Positions 1 through 9,244 are shown, numbered from the stretch's first letter. The stretch: 64,000 bases of DNA from Clostridium paraputrificum (GCF_900447045.1 NZ_UAWH01000014.1:618501-682500); one strand, 5' to 3'. Made by a program: numbers and translations. The notes: generated from the sequence alone by a model not told the origin.

Positions 1-2
1 TA

Positions 3-473
3 CCAGTTTTACTAGTTTCTGCAATAGAATTTGCAATATTTATAAATATGGGTATTCCATACTACACAGGAACAGTTATTCCATTTGTAGCCAGTATAGT
101 AATAGGAACTATTCAATTAGGGGCTACAGTTGACTATGCTATTTTATTAACTTCTAGATTTAGGGAAGAAATCAGAAATGGATATGAAAAGAAAGAAGCA
201 ATGAGAATAGCAGTCCAAGAGTCAGCGAAGTCTATAGTAACAAGTGGATTAACATTTTTTGGAGCTACAGGTGGTGTAGCATTAGTATCTGATATGGCAT
301 TAATTAAGAGCTTATGCTTCTTAATGGCTAGGGGAGCAATTATTAGTATGATGGTTATAATATTTGTTTTACCTGCACTGTTATTAGTAAGTGAAGGCAT
401 TATTAATAAGACAACAAAAGGTTGGAAAATTAATAAACTTGACTCTATAGAGCCAAAGAAAGTTGCTATGTAG
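3..473 (+). CDS. MMPL family transporter, C-terminal part (5' end outside window)
   Basis: This is the last ~156 residues of an RND-superfamily MMPL permease; the open frame continues upstream past the window edge, so the start is not visible. The segment contains the conserved MMPL motif GATVDYAILLTSRF in a transmembrane helix, then an amphipathic stretch, two or three further hydrophobic helices and a short basic cytoplasmic tail ending in KKVAM. Such proteins are proton-driven exporters of lipids or other hydrophobic compounds; the substrate cannot be read from this fragment. It is followed after only 13 bp by a large exported coiled-coil-like protein, and this pairing suggests one operon and possibly one envelope complex. 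The family call is secure, the substrate unknown. Confidence 0.85.
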   Translation, partial: PVLLVSAIEFAIFINMGIPYYTGTVIPFVASIVIGTIQLGATVDYAILLTSRFREEIRNGYEKKEAMRIAVQESAKSIVTSGLTFFGATGGVALVSDMALIKSLCFLMARGAIISMMVIIFVLPALLLVSEGIINKTTKGWKINKLDSIEPKKVAM

Positions 474-486
474 GGAGGAATTAAAT

Positions 487-3093
487 ATGAGAAAAGCAAT
501 GTCTAAGAAGGTTGTTGCATTAGTAGTGGCAGCAACAATAATGAGTACAACAGTAGTACCAGCAGTAGAAATAAAAAAGGATGAGTCTGTATTTGTAAAT
601 TTAAGTTCAGATGGAAAATTAGAAAAGAGTACAGTATCTAATTGGATACATTCAAGCGAGTCAAATTTAGAAGTTAAAGATAAATCTTCTTTAAGTGATA
701 TAAAAAATGTAAAGACTGATGATGAACCAGTTAAAGATGGTGAAAATTTAACTTGGAAGGTAGAGGGCAGTGATATATATTATCAAGGAAAAACTGACAA
801 AGAGTTACCTTTAGATGTAAGTATAAAGTATTCATTAGATGGAGAAGAAATTAAAGCAGAAGATTTAGCAGGAAAAACAGGTAGGGTTAAAATTGAACTA
901 GAAATAAAGAATAAGATTTATAAAGAGACAAGCATAAATGGTAAAACTAGAAAGATATATACACCTTTTACAACAGCATCTTCTATTATATTGCCAGTAG
1001 ATAAGTTTAAGAATGTTAAAAGTGATGGTGGTGTAACAATTTCTGAAGGAAATAATAATATAATTGGCTTTGTTGCATTTCCAGGTTTACAAGAAAGTCT
1101 AGGAATAGATAATCTAGATATTGGAGTAGACTTAAAGGATAAATTAGTTGTAGAAGCAGATGTAGATAATTTTGAAATGGGTCCAATAATGATAACTGCA
1201 ACACCTGAACTACCAGATTTAAGCGCACTAGACAAGGCTAACTCTATTGATGAGTTAAAAGATTCCTTGAATCAATTAAAGGATGGTAGTGATAAGTTAT
1301 TAGATGGAACTGGAAAGTTAAAAGATGGAATAGACCTAGCAAAGACAAAACTTATTTCAGCTAGTAATTTGTTGAAAACTCAAAGCTTACAAGAGAAGAT
1401 GTCTTTAATAACTAATGAAGATAAGACTGAAAGAGCTAGAAAATTAATAAAGGATGCATATTTTGCTAAAGATATAGATTTTCATCAAGCAAATGTGTTG
1501 ATTTCTATGTTAGATGCTGAAAATGTTAATAAAGCTATGACCTTAATGGAAGACTATCAAAGGCTTGCAACTAAAGAGAATAAGGAACTATTATCATCCA
1601 CTTTAAATATGATAGAAGATTTAGAAAAGGATAATAATTTTACTAGATTAATGTCAGATATAATTAAGACAAAAGATGGATATGATAGCATTGACAAAAC
1701 TACAAAGATAAAGTTACAACAACTTTTATCTCAAGTAAATCCTACAAATATAAAGGCTGTACAAGGATTACTAGTAGATGTTAATGTTGCTAAAACAGCT
1801 ACATCTCCTATTATAGAAGAGATAAGTAGAGAGATAAAGAGCGCAGGTGGAACATCAAATTACCTTTATGGGTTAAATAAGAATTTAAAAACAGCATCAT
1901 CACTTATAGATAGTTCTAGCAAATTAGAAAGCTTGCAAGGAGATATGACAGCATATGCATCATCTTATATGATCCTAAAAGCTCAGCTAGCAGCCGCTGC
2001 ATCACAAGGTGGAGAAACAGGATTTGCCCAAAAGAAAGAGGAATTAAAGTATATGATTAATGCTGTATATTCTCAAAGTAGTACAGAAGCTGCAAAATCA
2101 TTAATTAACTATATTGATAGTTTAAATATATCTTCTGTAAGTTCTAATGCTTTAGCACAAGATGGGGCAAAAATTAATGAATATAATTCAACACTACCGT
2201 CTCTTGTTCAGGGAGTAAAGTCTATGGAGAATATGAAACCATTAATAGATACTGCAAGTAATGTACTTTCAAATCAAGAGAATGTTAATGCTCTAGGTAA
2301 ATTCTTTAATGATATTAATGACCCAACAACTCAAGGACTAATTAAGTCCTTCGGGGAGGGAATAATGAGCTTATCGGATGAAGATTTGTCTGCAATAGGA
2401 GAAACATTAAATAATATAAATAATTTAGCAAAGGATTTGGAAACCAATAAGTCTAATATTGAAAATATAACTGCATTAGTAAGTGGATTAAGTAATAATA
2501 CTGAATTAAAAAATAATCTGGTTAAGTTTAAAGCTGATATAGAAAGCTCTAGTGAATTGATTTCAGAATTAGAGGGACTATTAAAAGATACAAAGCCTAG
2601 CGATGTTGAAAAAATTAGAAGCTTATCTTCACAATTAATGTCTATGCAAAATGATTTAAAAAATAGTGAGGATATATTAAGAATTACTAATGATGCATTA
2701 AGGAGTGGTAATGTATTTCAAGCAAGAAATTTAATTTCTGCACTACCATCACTAGAAAAAGGAATAAGTGAATTATCTACAGGAAGTAAAGAATTAAGTG
2801 ATGGAATGAAGACTTTCCATGATGATGGAATAAATAAGTTATATACAGAAGGTAATAATACTATATCTTCAATAGATGATGTAATTGCAGCAAAGGATGA
2901 ATTGGTTAAAGCTTCAAAAGAATTTTCTTCATTTACAGGTAAGGGAGAAGAGATGGATGGAAGTGTTAAGTTCATTATGAAGACAGATGAAGTAAAGATA
3001 GAAGATAAAGCAAAAGAAGAAAAAAAGGAAGTTAAGGAAGAAAAGAAGGGCTTTTTTGCATGGCTTAAGAGCTTAATATTTGGGGAGGATTAG
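487..3093 (+). CDS. Exported heptad-repeat protein, partner of the MMPL permease
   Basis: I start this 868-residue protein at the ATG at 487, because GGAGGAATT lies just upstream; the longer frame from 463 would begin inside the previous gene without a ribosome site. Residues 1-30 form a signal peptide (basic MRKAMSKK, then an Ala/Val/Thr-rich hydrophobic core). The middle is long, helical and rich in Asn, Ser, Lys and Leu. Near residues 250-280 and again near 760-790 there are repeats of the type LxxGxxxLxxG (LKDGSDKLLDG, LSTGSKELSDG), as found in YhgE/Pip-like envelope proteins. The C-terminus has a Lys/Glu-rich linker and a hydrophobic FFAWLKSLIFG end. Position suggests it works with the MMPL transporter at the cell surface. 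I do not recognise a catalytic domain. Confidence 0.75.
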   Translation: MRKAMSKKVVALVVAATIMSTTVVPAVEIKKDESVFVNLSSDGKLEKSTVSNWIHSSESNLEVKDKSSLSDIKNVKTDDEPVKDGENLTWKVEGSDIYYQGKTDKELPLDVSIKYSLDGEEIKAEDLAGKTGRVKIELEIKNKIYKETSINGKTRKIYTPFTTASSIILPVDKFKNVKSDGGVTISEGNNNIIGFVAFPGLQESLGIDNLDIGVDLKDKLVVEADVDNFEMGPIMITATPELPDLSALDKANSIDELKDSLNQLKDGSDKLLDGTGKLKDGIDLAKTKLISASNLLKTQSLQEKMSLITNEDKTERARKLIKDAYFAKDIDFHQANVLISMLDAENVNKAMTLMEDYQRLATKENKELLSSTLNMIEDLEKDNNFTRLMSDIIKTKDGYDSIDKTTKIKLQQLLSQVNPTNIKAVQGLLVDVNVAKTATSPIIEEISREIKSAGGTSNYLYGLNKNLKTASSLIDSSSKLESLQGDMTAYASSYMILKAQLAAAASQGGETGFAQKKEELKYMINAVYSQSSTEAAKSLINYIDSLNISSVSSNALAQDGAKINEYNSTLPSLVQGVKSMENMKPLIDTASNVLSNQENVNALGKFFNDINDPTTQGLIKSFGEGIMSLSDEDLSAIGETLNNINNLAKDLETNKSNIENITALVSGLSNNTELKNNLVKFKADIESSSELISELEGLLKDTKPSDVEKIRSLSSQLMSMQNDLKNSEDILRITNDALRSGNVFQARNLISALPSLEKGISELSTGSKELSDGMKTFHDDGINKLYTEGNNTISSIDDVIAAKDELVKASKEFSSFTGKGEEMDGSVKFIMKTDEVKIEDKAKEEKKEVKEEKKGFFAWLKSLIFGED

Positions 3094-3095
3094 TA

Positions 3096-3128
3096 AAAAA
3101 GAAGTTCGCAAAGCGAACTTCTTTTTTT
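3096..3128. terminator. Bidirectional rho-independent terminator
   Basis: A GAAGTTCGC / GCGAACTTC stem with an AAA loop is flanked by A-rich and T-rich tracts on both sides. It sits between two convergent genes and should stop transcription from either direction. Confidence 0.9.
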
Positions 3129-3129
3129 G

Positions 3130-3753
3130 CTATTTTTTAGTACCATCCTGTTTAAATAAAGAACCAATTCTTGGAGTACCATCAAATAATCCTATTATAA
3201 ATAAGGTATGAAAGAAACCACCTGTTAATGTGATTTCACTTATAAATTTACTTAATACTGTAGCATCAGTAGCTTCAACTTTAAGATTATATATGCCAGG
3301 AGATAGTAGATAATATCCTGTTGTCTCTAAATATTCAACACCATTGAATAGAGTATCACCATTTGGTAAAGATAATGTTAGTAGAGGTGAATCAGGTGAT
3401 AAATTAATGAACCTTAAATAAGATTCATTAGCCGAACTTGTTGGAGTACCATCTTTTAGTTTTAATAATTGCAATGTACTTTCGAGTAATACAACGCAAA
3501 GTGTTGATGTTGAATTAGGCTCTATATCTATGGTTTCAGTATATATAGGATTGTCATAGGTACCTGCTTTATATATTTGAATTTCGTTATTTCCAGGATT
3601 AATATTGTAATATTGAGTTATATTGCTGAAACCTATATTCATAGCAATTGGGTTACCATTGCTATAAATATCAATATTATTTGCACCAGGTGCAGCGTGC
3701 AACAATCTAATTGTAGAGGTTATTCTAGGAAGAAATTCATTAAACATAATCAT
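3130..3753 (-). CDS. DUF4397 domain-containing protein
   Basis: This 207-residue protein has two DUF4397-type beta-sandwich halves: an N-terminal one with RLLHAAPGANNIDIYSNG and a second with LRFINLSPDSPLLTLSLPNG, each followed by the PGxYxL-like strand typical of the family. No signal peptide is visible, although many relatives are surface-exposed. The first ATG is chosen because AGGTG lies 7 bases before it. The gene begins 10 bp after the stop of the Asn-rich repeat protein upstream, so the two form an operon. The function of DUF4397 is unknown; a role in a spore or cell-surface layer is only an inference from the partner's composition. Confidence 0.8.
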   Translation of the reverse strand: MIMFNEFLPRITSTIRLLHAAPGANNIDIYSNGNPIAMNIGFSNITQYYNINPGNNEIQIYKAGTYDNPIYTETIDIEPNSTSTLCVVLLESTLQLLKLKDGTPTSSANESYLRFINLSPDSPLLTLSLPNGDTLFNGVEYLETTGYYLLSPGIYNLKVEATDATVLSKFISEITLTGGFFHTLFIIGLFDGTPRIGSLFKQDGTKK

Positions 3754-3763
3754 AACCTTTCAC

Positions 3764-4912
3764 CTACTTTTTACAATAACGCATTGTTATTTTTATAATA
3801 CGTCTTACTATTAATTTAGCTATTGGTGAGGGAATATTATAGGCTTCAAGTAAAGATAATATTCCTGGACAGTCATTTTCAATTTCTTTATATAGCTTAT
3901 TAATATCATCATCTTTACAACATCTAATTAAATCAATATCTTCATCAACGTCTAAATTTAAGCTTCTTAGTAACTCAGCTGGATTTTTAACGTTAGCGTT
4001 AGTGGTGGTATTGTTATTAATATTATTAGTAGATGTATTAGGTGTAGTATTTGATGTATTAGTAGTATTTAGGTTTGCGTTATTGTAAGAATACAAAGTA
4101 TCTGAACTAGTATCACTAGGATACTGAATACTTAAATCCTTGTTTTGAGGAGAGTTAGGGCTATTAATAAGATTTGGTGTATAGCCTGAATTATTAGTAT
4201 AACTTGGGTTAGTACCAGTACCTTGACTTTGTGAATTCATGGTGTTCATATTATTAGCATTATAGTTTGAAGAAGGTAATCCACCAGCATAGCTATTAGT
4301 ACTAGTACCTTGATTTGATGTGTTTGTATTATTCATAGTACTGTTGTCAGTGCTATTATATGGTGGATTATTATAGCCCATGCCACTTGGGTTAGTATTA
4401 ATTCCTTGGTTACTAGGAGTATTGGTATTGTTTTTAGATTGATTATTGTTGTAATTAGCAGATAGTGGTTCACCATAGCCCATGCTACTTGGATTAGTAT
4501 TAATTCCTTGATTACTAGGAATATTTGGATTGTAAGTATTATTAGCATTGAAGTTAGCAGATAGTGGTTCACCATAGCCCATGCTGCTAGGATTGGTATC
4601 TATTGCTTGACTAGGTAATTGCCATGTGTTAATAGGAGTATTATATCCCATATTATTCTGATTAGGATATAAATTAGGTTGCTGTGTTTGCTGGTTCATG
4701 TTTGGATTAACTCCCAATTTAGGAAGATTTAACTGAGAATTCATTTGAGGTGTCATAATCATACTATTAGGAATATTATTAACTGATGAGCCATCAAACA
4801 AATTCTGAGGAGTCCATCCAATTAGTGGGGAAGGTGAAGTAAAAGGTATAAAGTTTAGGTCATCGTCTGATTTTCTATAACTGGATGGCATATATTTTTC
4901 ATCAGGTTTCAT
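3764..4912 (-). CDS. Asn/Ser/Thr/Pro-rich repeat protein, unknown function
   Basis: This 382-residue protein is dominated by low-complexity Asn, Ser, Thr, Pro, Gly and Gln. From about residue 100 there are imperfect tandem units of 33-34 residues with the core NTNPSSMGYGEPLSAN and a linker ending in PSNQG; later units decay. The last ~75 residues differ: a charged, helical domain with LRSLNLDVDEDIDLIRCC and IPSPIAKLIVRRI, ending in MRYCKK. There is no signal peptide. AGGTAAG precedes the ATG. It is the first gene of an operon with the DUF4397 protein. The composition resembles spore-coat or exosporium proteins, but I do not recognise the C-terminal domain and claim no function. Confidence 0.7.
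   Translation of the reverse strand: MKPDEKYMPSSYRKSDDDLNFIPFTSPSPLIGWTPQNLFDGSSVNNIPNSMIMTPQMNSQLNLPKLGVNPNMNQQTQQPNLYPNQNNMGYNTPINTWQLPSQAIDTNPSSMGYGEPLSANFNANNTYNPNIPSNQGINTNPSSMGYGEPLSANYNNNQSKNNTNTPSNQGINTNPSGMGYNNPPYNSTDNSTMNNTNTSNQGTSTNSYAGGLPSSNYNANNMNTMNSQSQGTGTNPSYTNNSGYTPNLINSPNSPQNKDLSIQYPSDTSSDTLYSYNNANLNTTNTSNTTPNTSTNNINNNTTTNANVKNPAELLRSLNLDVDEDIDLIRCCKDDDINKLYKEIENDCPGILSLLEAYNIPSPIAKLIVRRIIKITMRYCKK
4365..4640 (-). repeat. Tandem coding repeats of about 99-102 bp
   Basis: Inside the Asn-rich gene a unit of 99-102 bp occurs about three times. The clearest pair share TTAGCAGATAGTGGTTCACC (+ strand) starting at 4455 and 4554. They code for the NTNPSSMGYGEPLSAN units and could expand or contract by recombination. 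Confidence 0.7.
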
Positions 4913-5055
4913 TTCTTACCTCCAAAAGAATGTTTAATATAATTATATGACTTAAAAAGTCACTTGTTACCTTAAATATTATGAGTTTGTAACCTTTCAT
5001 AGAACAGAGAACCTAAATATAGATTTTTGAATAAGATATAGTGGAGGAGATGCAT

Positions 5056-6345
5056 ATGAATGAAAAAGTGGTTAACTTTCATGATATATTAATGGGAGTA
5101 GACGCTAAGGTGGAAATCTTAGGAGGGGTTAAGATTAGGGCGGTAAATTTTGATAATGCAGCGACAACTCCGCCATTTAAATGTGTTTTAGATTCTATTA
5201 TTAATTTAAGTGAGTATTATGGGTCCATAGGCAGAGGTGCAGGACAAAAAGCTGAGGTTACAACTAGGATATATAGCAAAACTAGAGAATACCTATTGGA
5301 TTTTTTTAATATAAAAGATAAAGAAAGGTATACGGTAATATATGTAAGTAATGCAACAGATGGTATTAATACTTTGGCAAGAGTTTTAATTAAAGATAAA
5401 AATGATGTTGTTATATCTACAAGAATGGAGCATCACTCTAACGATTTACCATGGAGAAGACAGTGTAAGGTAGACTACATTGAAGTAGATGAACGTGGTA
5501 GGTTGAAAATTAATGAGTTAGAAGAAAAGCTTATAAAATATAAGGGTAGAGTAAAGTATGTTACAGTAACTGGAGCTTCAAACGTAACAGGATATATAAA
5601 TGATATTCATAAAATTGCACAAATTGTCCATAAATATAAAGCAAAAATAATAGTTGATGGAGCACAATTAGTTCCTCATATTAGGGTGGATATGAGTGGA
5701 AAAGAGAAAGATGAAAGTATCGATTTTTTAGTTTTTTCAGGTCATAAATTATATGCACCATTTGGTTCTGGTGTAATTGTTGGATTGAAGGATGAGTTTG
5801 AAGAAAAAGTTCCAGATAATGAAGGCGGAGGGACTGTAAATATAGTATTAGATAATTCTATAGAATATTTATCTCCCCCAGAAAAAGATGAAGCAGGGTC
5901 TCCAAATTATTTTGGAGTAGTAGCAATTACAAAAGCGTTAGAAGAACTTGATAAAATTGGTTTTGATAATATAAAGAATCATGAAATTCAGCTAAGAGAT
6001 AAGTTGATATGTGGATTGTGCTCTATACCAAGAGTTAAGACCTATGGGGATATAGTAAATAGGGAAGATCGACTGGGTATTGGGGTATTTAATATAGATT
6101 CCATATATCATCAAAAGGTTGCAGAGAAACTAGCAAAACATTATGGTATATCAGTAAGACAAGGTTGGTTCTGTGCGCATCCTTATTGTAGAAGACTAAT
6201 GAATATAAGTGAAAAAGATACTTTGATGTTAATGAATAATAAAGGAATGCCAGGAATGATAAGAGCAAGTTTTGGAATATATAATGATATTAGTGAAGTT
6301 GATTATTTTCTAAATGCAGTAGAAGATATTTCTATGAAAAAATAG
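5056..6345 (+). CDS. Class V aminotransferase-fold PLP enzyme, cysteine desulfurase-like
   Basis: This 429-residue PLP enzyme resembles SufS/CsdA group II cysteine desulfurases. Visible marks are FDNAATTPP near the N-terminus, SNATDGIN (cofactor phosphate loop), TRMEHHSNDLPWR, VDGAQLVPH, the Schiff-base lysine in FSGHK (K231) and RQGWFCAHP, whose Cys373 lies where SufS has its persulfide cysteine. A GTG at 5041 would extend the frame, but the GGAGGAG at 5042-5048 makes the ATG at 5056 the better start. No Suf or Isc scaffold gene lies next to it, so the sulfur acceptor is unknown; selenocysteine lyase or another C-S lyase activity is possible. It seems to be followed by a small zinc-ribbon membrane protein. 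Confidence 0.8.
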   Translation: MNEKVVNFHDILMGVDAKVEILGGVKIRAVNFDNAATTPPFKCVLDSIINLSEYYGSIGRGAGQKAEVTTRIYSKTREYLLDFFNIKDKERYTVIYVSNATDGINTLARVLIKDKNDVVISTRMEHHSNDLPWRRQCKVDYIEVDERGRLKINELEEKLIKYKGRVKYVTVTGASNVTGYINDIHKIAQIVHKYKAKIIVDGAQLVPHIRVDMSGKEKDESIDFLVFSGHKLYAPFGSGVIVGLKDEFEEKVPDNEGGGTVNIVLDNSIEYLSPPEKDEAGSPNYFGVVAITKALEELDKIGFDNIKNHEIQLRDKLICGLCSIPRVKTYGDIVNREDRLGIGVFNIDSIYHQKVAEKLAKHYGISVRQGWFCAHPYCRRLMNISEKDTLMLMNNKGMPGMIRASFGIYNDISEVDYFLNAVEDISMKK

Positions 6346-6372
6346 AAACTAAAACTTTTTTGGGGGAGGGTT

Positions 6373-6660
6373 ATGACAAGGAAATGTGAGAGGTGTTCGT
6401 ATGATATTAGTATCACCCAGATATTAGAACAAGAAAAAGTTAATGAGATCATATGTCCTAACTGTGGTAGGAAACTAGTGGCTACAGATTTAAGTAAATT
6501 TGTAACTCTAAGCTTTTTTTTGATGATTTCTGTAATCTTTTGGATACTCCCCTTAAAAAGTATAATTAAATTATGTATTCAAATTATATGGGCTATAATT
6601 TCGGCATATTACTTGCCGGTGTTTTTATATATTTATAAAGAAAAAGAAGAAGAGGATTGA
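6373..6660 (+). CDS. Small CxxC...CxxC zinc-ribbon membrane protein
   Basis: A 95-residue protein with an N-terminal zinc-ribbon-like pair of CxxC motifs (CERC at residues 5-8 and CPNC at 28-31) followed by two closely spaced transmembrane helices (about 45-85) and an acidic tail EKEEED. This layout matches the clostridial/bacillar CXXC-20-CXXC protein family. A strong GGGGGAGG ribosome site precedes the ATG. It lies 27 bp downstream of the desulfurase-like gene, probably in the same transcript. Function unknown. Confidence 0.7.
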   Translation: MTRKCERCSYDISITQILEQEKVNEIICPNCGRKLVATDLSKFVTLSFFLMISVIFWILPLKSIIKLCIQIIWAIISAYYLPVFLYIYKEKEEED

Positions 6661-6672
6661 TAAATCCTCTTC
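6641..6672 (-). terminator. Rho-independent terminator of the phosphofructokinase gene
   Basis: GAAGAGGATT / AATCCTCTTC stem; on the minus strand it is followed by a T-rich run. The arm at 6649-6658 also encodes the C-terminus of the convergent zinc-ribbon gene. Confidence 0.75.
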
Positions 6673-6688
6673 AAATTATATGTGGTAT

Positions 6689-7906
6689 TTATTTAGTAAA
6701 AACTTTATACTGTGGAACATTGTTAGTTCTGTATAAAGTAGGAACACCATTTAATAAAGGCATAAAGTACTCATAAGCTTCTTCTGTTACTCCATTACCT
6801 TTTTCATTTATCCATTCTTTAGGGAAGTATTTAACATTGTTAGCTATTTTATTTGCTTCTACTAAAAAGAATGAAGTTGAGTAAGGAGAATTGCTTTCTC
6901 TCTTTATTGCTACCATGTACCCATTATGTCCATCAGCAGCATATTTTAAAGCTTCATATCCAGCATTAAATGCTTCATCAATATCTATTTGAGATGCACA
7001 GTGCATTGCACATCTTTGTAGAACTCCTAATTCTAAAGCTTTAACTCTTGTTGTTATTCCAGCATCAAGTATTAATTGTCTTAAGTGTTGTCCAACTCCA
7101 CCAAGTTGAGAGTGACCAAAATTATCTTGAGAAATTACGTTCATTTCTGATAAAAATCTTCCATCCTCTGTTTTTAGACCTTCAGAAGCAACTATAAATA
7201 CTTGATTTTGTTCCTTAAACTTCGCTCTTACATCACATAAGAAGTCTTCAACATTAAAAGCTTTTTCTGGAAGATAAATAAAATCTGCTACAGGTTTACC
7301 GTTATATCTAGCTGTACAAGCAGAAGCTGCTAGCCATCCAGTATCTCTACCCATAGTTTCAACTATAAATATACCATTATTTATGTATACAGAAGAATCT
7401 AAATATGTTTCTAAAACAGCTGTAGAAATAAAGTTTGCTGCACTACCAAATCCAGGAGTATGGTCGGTATACATTAAATCATTATCTATTGTTTTAGGAA
7501 TACCTATAAAGTTTATATCTAGTCCATTTTCTTTAGCGTATTTTCCAAGTTTAGCTGTAGTATCCATAGAATCATTTCCGCCAACATAAAAAAAGGCTTT
7601 TATATCTAAACTCTTTAAAATATCTAAAAGTCTGTCGTATTCCTCAGTAGATTCCTCTATGTTTTTCATCTTATATCTACAAGAACCTAATCCAGAAGAT
7701 GGAGTAAGTCTAAATGTATCTATATCTTCAGAAGATATTTGGGATAAATCAATAATGTTTTTATTTAAAATTCCTTCAATTCCGTTTAATCCACCATAAA
7801 CTTTATCGAATATCTTGAATTCTTCGTTAGCTCTAATTAATCCAACAACACTAGAATTAATTACAGAGGTAGGTCCACCTGATTGGGCTATAATACAATT
7901 TGGCAT
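6689..7906 (-). CDS. 6-phosphofructokinase, pyrophosphate-dependent type
   Basis: A 405-residue phosphofructokinase that phosphorylates fructose 6-phosphate in glycolysis. The N-terminal SGGPTSVIN loop, GGNDSMD (residues 109-115) and PKTIDND (137-143) identify the family. The Asn-Asp at the GGND site and the Lys in PKTIDND are the signature of PPi-using enzymes; ATP enzymes have GGDGS and a Gly in place of that Lys. The step would then be reversible and spare ATP. The enzyme is longer than ATP-PfkA (~320 residues), as expected for this clade. AAGGAGAG precedes the ATG. It stands alone between convergent and divergent neighbours. The phosphoryl donor is inferred from motifs only. Confidence 0.88.
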   Translation of the reverse strand: MPNCIIAQSGGPTSVINSSVVGLIRANEEFKIFDKVYGGLNGIEGILNKNIIDLSQISSEDIDTFRLTPSSGLGSCRYKMKNIEESTEEYDRLLDILKSLDIKAFFYVGGNDSMDTTAKLGKYAKENGLDINFIGIPKTIDNDLMYTDHTPGFGSAANFISTAVLETYLDSSVYINNGIFIVETMGRDTGWLAASACTARYNGKPVADFIYLPEKAFNVEDFLCDVRAKFKEQNQVFIVASEGLKTEDGRFLSEMNVISQDNFGHSQLGGVGQHLRQLILDAGITTRVKALELGVLQRCAMHCASQIDIDEAFNAGYEALKYAADGHNGYMVAIKRESNSPYSTSFFLVEANKIANNVKYFPKEWINEKGNGVTEEAYEYFMPLLNGVPTLYRTNNVPQYKVFTK

Positions 7907-8099
7907 ATTAACTCTCCTTATATCTATAAATTTATACTAATACCTTTAAATGTGATATACTATTTGATAAAACATCTACTCTATTTAATACTATACAATA
8001 AAAAGTAGTAATAATAAAGACTTTTTAAAATTTTTTGCATAATAAGTTATGTGTGAAACTATTTATAGAATGTATAGATAAAATTATGGAGTTGAAGAA

Positions 8100-8651
8100 A
8101 TGAGTGTTTTTGGAGTTTTTGTAATAGGAATAGCTTTAGCTATGGATGCCTTTGGTATTAGTATAGGAATAGGAGTTAACTCAATAATAACTAGGAAAAA
8201 GAAAATAGGATATATATTGTCTTTTGGTTTTTTTCAATTTTTATTCACTTTGATAGGAGGAGGAATGGGATATTATTTTGATACATATATATTGCCTATT
8301 CCTTCTGTACTTGGAGGAATTATTGTAGGTGCTATTGGTATACTAATGATAATGGATGGAGTTAAAGAAAAGGAAAATTCTCTTTTGGTAAAAAATAGTA
8401 TGGTAGTGATACTTGGTATTTCGGTAAGTATTGACGCTTTGATAATTGGTTTTACTACATTCCATCAGTTAGGAAGCTTGCTTGTACTACTTATAGACTC
8501 TGTTCTTATTGGATTAATAACATTATTTTTTTGTACAATTGCATTTTTCTCATGTAGATATTTAAGAAAAATAAGCTTTATTTCAAAGTATGCAAACTTC
8601 TTAGGTGGTATAGCATTAATATTATTTGCTATAAAGATGATATTTTTTTAA
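8100..8651 (+). CDS. MntP/YtaF-type manganese efflux pump family protein
   Basis: A 183-residue polytopic protein with about six transmembrane helices arranged as two homologous halves, each with a Asp-Ala motif in a helix: ALAMDAFGISI near the N-terminus and SVSIDALIIGF in the middle. These acidic intramembrane motifs are typical of the MntP/YtaF family, which exports Mn2+ or, as YtaF, is linked to sporulation. GGAG lies 10 bases before the ATG. A Fur-family regulator follows 66 bp downstream, which fits a metal homeostasis role. No yybP-ykoY manganese riboswitch is visible in the leader. MntP versus YtaF cannot be settled here. Confidence 0.75.
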   Translation: MSVFGVFVIGIALAMDAFGISIGIGVNSIITRKKKIGYILSFGFFQFLFTLIGGGMGYYFDTYILPIPSVLGGIIVGAIGILMIMDGVKEKENSLLVKNSMVVILGISVSIDALIIGFTTFHQLGSLLVLLIDSVLIGLITLFFCTIAFFSCRYLRKISFISKYANFLGGIALILFAIKMIFF

Positions 8652-8717
8652 ATAAAAAAATATATTCATATGATATAATATAATAAATATACTAATTATT
8701 CTTGAATCGTAGGTGAG

Positions 8718-9134
8718 ATGATGAATTTTGATGGCTTTTTAAAGAGTAAGGAACTAAAGGTTACTAAAGGTAGAATAGCAATTTTAAAAGTTTTATATGA
8801 GGCAGATAGAAGCTTAAGTGTAGAAAATATATTAGAAGAATGTAAGAAATTTGGTGTAGATATTAACTTAAGTACTGTTTATAGAGGGGTAGAAGCTTTT
8901 GAGGAAAAGGGAATTATAGACAAGTTTTCATTAAATAATGGAAGATTTTCATATAGAATTAAAGGAGATGAACATAAGCATTTACTTCAATGTAGTGTTT
9001 GTCATAAAGAGATTGAAGTTCCATGTCCTATGAAACAAATAGAAGAGTTAGTTCAAAGCGAAACAGGATTTACATTAACAGAGCATAACTTAATTATGAA
9101 AGGTGTATGCGAGGAATGTAAAAGGCATAAGTAA
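8718..9134 (+). CDS. Fur family transcriptional regulator
   Basis: A 138-residue Fur-type repressor. The N-terminal winged helix (KVTKGRIAILKVLYEA ... NLSTVYRGVEAFEEKGII) is followed by the dimer domain with the metal-binding DEHKHLLQCSVCHKE, and two CxxC pairs (CSVC and CEEC) for a structural zinc. Fur, Zur or PerR cannot be separated safely by eye. Two ATG codons stand in tandem (8718 and 8721); the AGGTGAG site is so close that the second may be used. It follows the MntP-like exporter and lies ~2 kb from a zinc/manganese-type ABC transporter, so it may control metal uptake genes nearby. Confidence 0.88.
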   Translation: MMNFDGFLKSKELKVTKGRIAILKVLYEADRSLSVENILEECKKFGVDINLSTVYRGVEAFEEKGIIDKFSLNNGRFSYRIKGDEHKHLLQCSVCHKEIEVPCPMKQIEELVQSETGFTLTEHNLIMKGVCEECKRHK

Positions 9135-9138
9135 GTAT

Positions 9139-9164
9139 GAAACCGCAAAGGCGGTTTCTTTTGT
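9139..9164 (+). terminator. Rho-independent terminator after fur-family gene
   Basis: GAAACCGC / GCGGTTTC stem with AAAG loop followed by TTTTGTTG. Confidence 0.9.
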
Positions 9165-9244
9165 TGTATAGCAAAATATAAAATTCTAGTTAATAGAAAT
9201 AAAAGGTATTAATACAATTTCATGTTAAAAAAATATAGCGAATT

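Noticed and set aside
3096..3128. GTTCGC...GCGAAC palindrome as a LexA-like or other operator
   Set aside because: Its position between convergent genes, AAA loop and flanking A/T runs make it a bidirectional terminator.
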